Assembly: GCA_964638155.1 (NCBI GenBank)
Contig: CAZWYI010000003.1
Coordinates: 1-64,000, forward strand
DNA length: 64,000 bases
Reading direction: 5' to 3'
Origin: CAYZTD01 sp964638155
GTDB taxonomy: Archaea > Thermoplasmatota > E2 > DHVEG-1
Under the pieces are notes generated by a model that was not told the origin of the DNA, searched no databases, and saw only the letters and a list, made by a program, of their open reading frames with translations. The position numbers were made by a program, and so were the translations under genes. How positions within the stretch are numbered: position 1 is the stretch's first letter; each line of letters starts with the position of its first letter. Shown one piece after another: positions 61,068-64,000 of the stretch.

Positions 61068-63011
61068 ATGAAATTTGAAATTAAAGATAGAGATGCAGCA
61101 GGTAGAATTTGTAAGTTTCATACAAAACATGGTACAGTTACAACACCAACTCTAATGCCTGTTATAAACCCAAATAAGATGATAATTACCCCAAAAGAAA
61201 TGAAAGAACTTTTTGGTACTGAAATTGTTATAACAAATTCTTATATAATCAATAAAAGTGAAAAATTAAGGAAAAACGCACTTGATAAAGGCTTACACAG
61301 TTTAATAGATTTTAATGGACCTATAATGACTGATTCAGGGACATTTCAATCATATGTTTATGGTGAAGTAGATCTAGATCCAATTGAAATTATTGAATTT
61401 CAAAGGGATATTGGTAGTGATATTGGAACAATACTGGATATCTTTGGAACTCCATCTATTACAAAAGAGGAAGCAAAAAAAGGAATATTAGAAACGATAG
61501 ATAGAGCAAAAAAAAGTATTAAGGTAAAAAAAGATATGATTATCTCTTGTCCTGTCCAGGGATCTATCTATCCAGATTTAAGATATAAATGTGCAAAAGA
61601 ATTATCAAAAATTGATGCTGATTTTTTTCCAATAGGTGGAGTAGTACCTTTGATGGAACAGCAGAGATACTCTGATTTAGTAAAAATAATAATATCTTCC
61701 AAAAAAGGGTTAAATCCTAGTAAACCAGTACATTTATTTGGTGCAGGACATCCTTTAATATTTCCATTAGCAGTAGCACTTGGTTGTGATTTTTTTGATT
61801 CTTCAGCCTATATTAAATATGCCAATGATAACAGATTAATCTTTCCTTGGGGCACCGAAAAACTTGATAATCTTACAGAATTACCTTGCAACTGCCCAAT
61901 TTGTTCAAATGTATCTGTAGATAAACTTAAAAAAATGAATCCTAAAAAAAGAAGTAGGGCGATTGCAAAACATAATTTATATGTTAGTTTTGCAGAAATT
62001 AAAAAGATTAAAGAAGCAATTAGGCAGGGTTCACTATGGGAGTTAGTTGAGAGAAGAGCACATTCTAATCCATTTCTTTTAGAGGCATTAAAAATTCTAA
62101 GATCAAAAGAAAATAAAGAATTTTTAGAAAAATATGAACCAATCAGTAAAAAAAGTGCGGTTTTTTATACAGGAAGCCAGACTATACATAGACCTATAAT
62201 TTATAGGATTCATAAGAGAATACTTGAAAATTATAAAGTGAAAAATAATGACACAATTGTTTTCCCAGATGTAAAAAAACCTTATCAGAATAGTCTTAAA
62301 AACGAAATAAATATGATTTTATCTAAAAATAAAAATTTGAATCTAATTGTGGATTCATCTATAGGCCCTGTTCCTATAGAGCTTGACGAGATGTATCCAT
62401 TTGCTCAATCTATTTTTCCAGATCTAATAGATATTGAAACAGAGAAACAAGTAAAAAATATGTTTGAAGAATTAGTTAATAATAAAAACGTTATTTGCTG
62501 GAAGGGAAAAAGTACATTAGAAAATGTTGAAAAATCAAAGAATAACAAATATAATCTTGATTTAAGTAAAATTTCTTCTGTTTGTGATATACAGTTTGGA
62601 AAAGGTTCCGGAGAAAGCTTACTAGAAGGGAAAATCAAAATTGTGAAATCTAAAAAAACAAATAAAATAAGAAATATATATTGTGAGGATAAGCATATTT
62701 TATCTATGAGAGCAGAAGATGGATTGTTTACTCTTAAGATAAAAGGAGCTAAAATTTTACATAAAAAGTTTAAGAAACCTAAATTAAGAGTAATTGTCAA
62801 AAAAGATGCTGTTCCCTTTGTTAAAGACGGGAAAAGTGTTTTTTCTAAGTTTGTAAAAGATTGTGATCCTAACCTTAGACCATATGATGAATGTTTAATT
62901 GTAGATGAAAAAGATAATCTTTTAGCTAATGGAAGATGTATTTTAAATAGAGATGAAATGCTATCTTTTAATTATGGAATGGCTGTTAAGACTAGAGAAA
63001 CAATTAAATAA
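61068..63011 (+). CDS. tgtA: Archaeosine tRNA-guanine transglycosylase with PUA domain
   Basis: A 647-residue enzyme that exchanges G15 of tRNA for preQ0 on the way to archaeosine. The catalytic TIM barrel has MTDSGTFQSYVYGEVDLDP, SCPVQGSIYPDLR and FGAGHPLIFPLAVALGCDFFDS. The zinc site is CNCPICSNVSVDKL plus a later His. C-terminal domains end in a PUA module (PFVKDGKSVFSKFVKDCDPNLRPYDECLIVD). It is full length and single-chain. Confidence 0.95.
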   Translation: MKFEIKDRDAAGRICKFHTKHGTVTTPTLMPVINPNKMIITPKEMKELFGTEIVITNSYIINKSEKLRKNALDKGLHSLIDFNGPIMTDSGTFQSYVYGEVDLDPIEIIEFQRDIGSDIGTILDIFGTPSITKEEAKKGILETIDRAKKSIKVKKDMIISCPVQGSIYPDLRYKCAKELSKIDADFFPIGGVVPLMEQQRYSDLVKIIISSKKGLNPSKPVHLFGAGHPLIFPLAVALGCDFFDSSAYIKYANDNRLIFPWGTEKLDNLTELPCNCPICSNVSVDKLKKMNPKKRSRAIAKHNLYVSFAEIKKIKEAIRQGSLWELVERRAHSNPFLLEALKILRSKENKEFLEKYEPISKKSAVFYTGSQTIHRPIIYRIHKRILENYKVKNNDTIVFPDVKKPYQNSLKNEINMILSKNKNLNLIVDSSIGPVPIELDEMYPFAQSIFPDLIDIETEKQVKNMFEELVNNKNVICWKGKSTLENVEKSKNNKYNLDLSKISSVCDIQFGKGSGESLLEGKIKIVKSKKTNKIRNIYCEDKHILSMRAEDGLFTLKIKGAKILHKKFKKPKLRVIVKKDAVPFVKDGKSVFSKFVKDCDPNLRPYDECLIVDEKDNLLANGRCILNRDEMLSFNYGMAVKTRETIK

Positions 63012-63442
63012 ATATTTTCGAAAGCAATACGTAATAGAAAAGTTTTAGAATAACTGATAAAAATGTTTAGGTAGGCTGGTGGATTTAGAGAACCTCCATG
63101 GATTGGGTCTACCTAAAGAATTCATGGGCTGGTTGAAGCAAGTCATCCTATCAAGAAAGATAAGGCTAAACATGGGTTTGAAAAGAAATTTTTAAAAACA
63201 CCGCTAAAATTGTAGATGATAAAAAAACACTGTATGAATACACTGAGAATAAATCTGATCTTAGAAATACTATAAAAGGAAAAATCAGAAAAGATATTTA
63301 CCATACTTTTCTAAACTATATCAAGGAAAATATCGGCTTAAAAGAAGAATAATTTTTCGATAATAAACGATATTTAAATAGTCAATTTTAATAACAATTA
63401 GTTTATTTTCTTTCTTCCCTAAATTGAGGAGGCAATCATTAA
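63012..63442 (+). other. Gene-free stretch with an inverted repeat and a possible coding remnant
   Basis: TTTAGGTAG (63066-63074) and CTACCTAAA (63109-63117) form an inverted repeat enclosing about 34 bases. From 63182 to a TAA at 63352 one frame stays open (KNTAKIVDDKKTLYEYTENK to YIKENIGLKEE) without an initiator, and just upstream another frame reads HGLVEASHPIKKDKAKHGF. This looks like a decayed protein gene whose family I cannot name. A TATA-like TATTTAAATAG at about 63371-63381 probably serves the next gene. Confidence 0.4.
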
Positions 63443-64000
63443 ATGACTAAAAAATTATCAAAAGTATCAGGTTTTTATAAACTACCAGTAGAAAAAAGAA
63501 TGGATTTTGTAAAAAAATTTGCTGATTTAACTGATGAAGAAGTAAAGACTCTTTCTTCTTCTTTAGACATAGATATTGCAGATAGAATGATAGAAAATGT
63601 TGTAGGAACTTTTGAAATGCCAATCGGTGTGGCAGTTAATTTCATTATAAACGGTAAAGATAAAATTATTCCTATGGCAATTGAGGAATCAAGTGTTATA
63701 GCAGCTGCAAGTAATGCTGCAAAAATTGCAAGAATAAAAGGTGGATTTAAAGCCGAATGCTCTGATCCAATAATGATTGGGCAAATTCAAGTTTTAGATA
63801 CTAAAGATATCGCTTCATCTGCAGAAAAAATACTAGATCATAAAAAACAGTTGCTAGATTTAGCTAACGCACAGGATAAGATACTTGTTGATTTAGGCGG
63901 TGGTGCAAAAGACCTAGAGGTAAGAATTCTTGACAGTCCTAAAGGAAAAATGATAGTTACGCATATACATGTTGATGTAAGAGATGCTATGGGAGCAAAC
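63443..64000 (+). CDS. hmgA: HMG-CoA reductase, class II, truncated by window end
   Basis: The first 186 residues of the mevalonate-forming reductase. SGFYKLPVEKRMDFV, MIENVVGTFEMPIGVAVNF, the catalytic-Glu block MAIEESSVIAAASNAAK and VDVRDAMGAN match class II enzymes (Pseudomonas mevalonii, Archaeoglobus and Thermoplasma type), not the class I form of most archaea. GAGGAGG lies about 11 bases before the ATG. It supplies isoprenoid precursors for membrane lipids. The C-terminal part lies beyond the window. Confidence 0.93.
   Translation, partial: MTKKLSKVSGFYKLPVEKRMDFVKKFADLTDEEVKTLSSSLDIDIADRMIENVVGTFEMPIGVAVNFIINGKDKIIPMAIEESSVIAAASNAAKIARIKGGFKAECSDPIMIGQIQVLDTKDIASSAEKILDHKKQLLDLANAQDKILVDLGGGAKDLEVRILDSPKGKMIVTHIHVDVRDAMGAN

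Noticed and set aside
63067..63117. Inverted repeat as an insertion-sequence end
   Set aside because: No transposase, matching second end or target duplication is visible.
1..64000. CRISPR arrays, rRNA genes, prophage, replication origin
   Set aside because: I saw no regularly spaced repeats, rRNA cores, phage structural genes or Cdc6/Orc1-linked origin repeats anywhere in the window.

Overview
This is a strongly AT-rich archaeal chromosome segment. The RNA polymerase operon (rpoH-rpoB-rpoA'-rpoA''-rpl30e-nusA), P0/P1 ribosomal stalk proteins, Spt5, glycerol-1-phosphate dehydrogenase, GatE, TiaS, archaeosine transglycosylase, a class II HMG-CoA reductase and separate LplA/LplB proteins all point to Euryarchaeota, most likely the Thermoplasmata side. 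Two secreted gingipain-type (C25) peptidases would suit a sediment protein degrader such as Marine Benthic Group D, but that assignment is inference.

Layout. 1-6424: one giant, incomplete secreted C25 peptidase (minus). 6425-6945: divergent upstream region with a direct repeat. 6946-16642: metabolic and small genes, including lplB-lplA and lipA, a DUF63 membrane protein divergent from G1P dehydrogenase, a bacterial-type MetK, and a DUF5678/retropepsin-like pair. 16762-26769: tRNA-Lys followed by the RNA polymerase operon, with an intein in rpoA''. 26832-30164: a four-gene dye-linked proline/sarcosine-dehydrogenase-like operon. 30223-33689: gatE and an AbiE-type toxin-antitoxin pair. 33686-38555: a GT2 glycosyltransferase and a 1295-residue S-layer-like protein with a terminator and a structured 5' leader. 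38705-48942: a frameshifted DUF211 gene, an intron-bearing tRNA-Tyr, trm5 overlapping tRNA-Thr, a NosD/PKD surface protein, PPAT, an HDAC-like protein, and an intein-bearing PolB. 49051-51124: a second C25 peptidase and a candidate structured RNA. 51256-59237: two blocks of the translation/secretion/division cluster (rpl12-rpl10-rpl1 and rpl11-spt5-secE-ftsZ), separated by a regulator, tiaS, tRNA-Gly and a PHP protein. 59344-64000: nadC/nadX, tgtA, a decayed stretch, and the start of HMG-CoA reductase.

The most unusual signal is that three unrelated genes lack any ATG, GTG or TTG where homology demands the initiator Met. They instead carry CTG (26832, oxidoreductase alpha subunit), ACG (34375, GT2) and ATT (54248, tiaS), each one base away from ATG. 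The ACG and ATT cases have good Shine-Dalgarno-like sequences. tiaS has no canonical start in frame for its first 383 codons. Two folded RNA candidates also stand out: a three-way-junction leader ahead of the S-layer-like gene (38447-38551), and a GGGGGAC/GTCCCCC-closed element with a possible pseudoknot (51031-51124).
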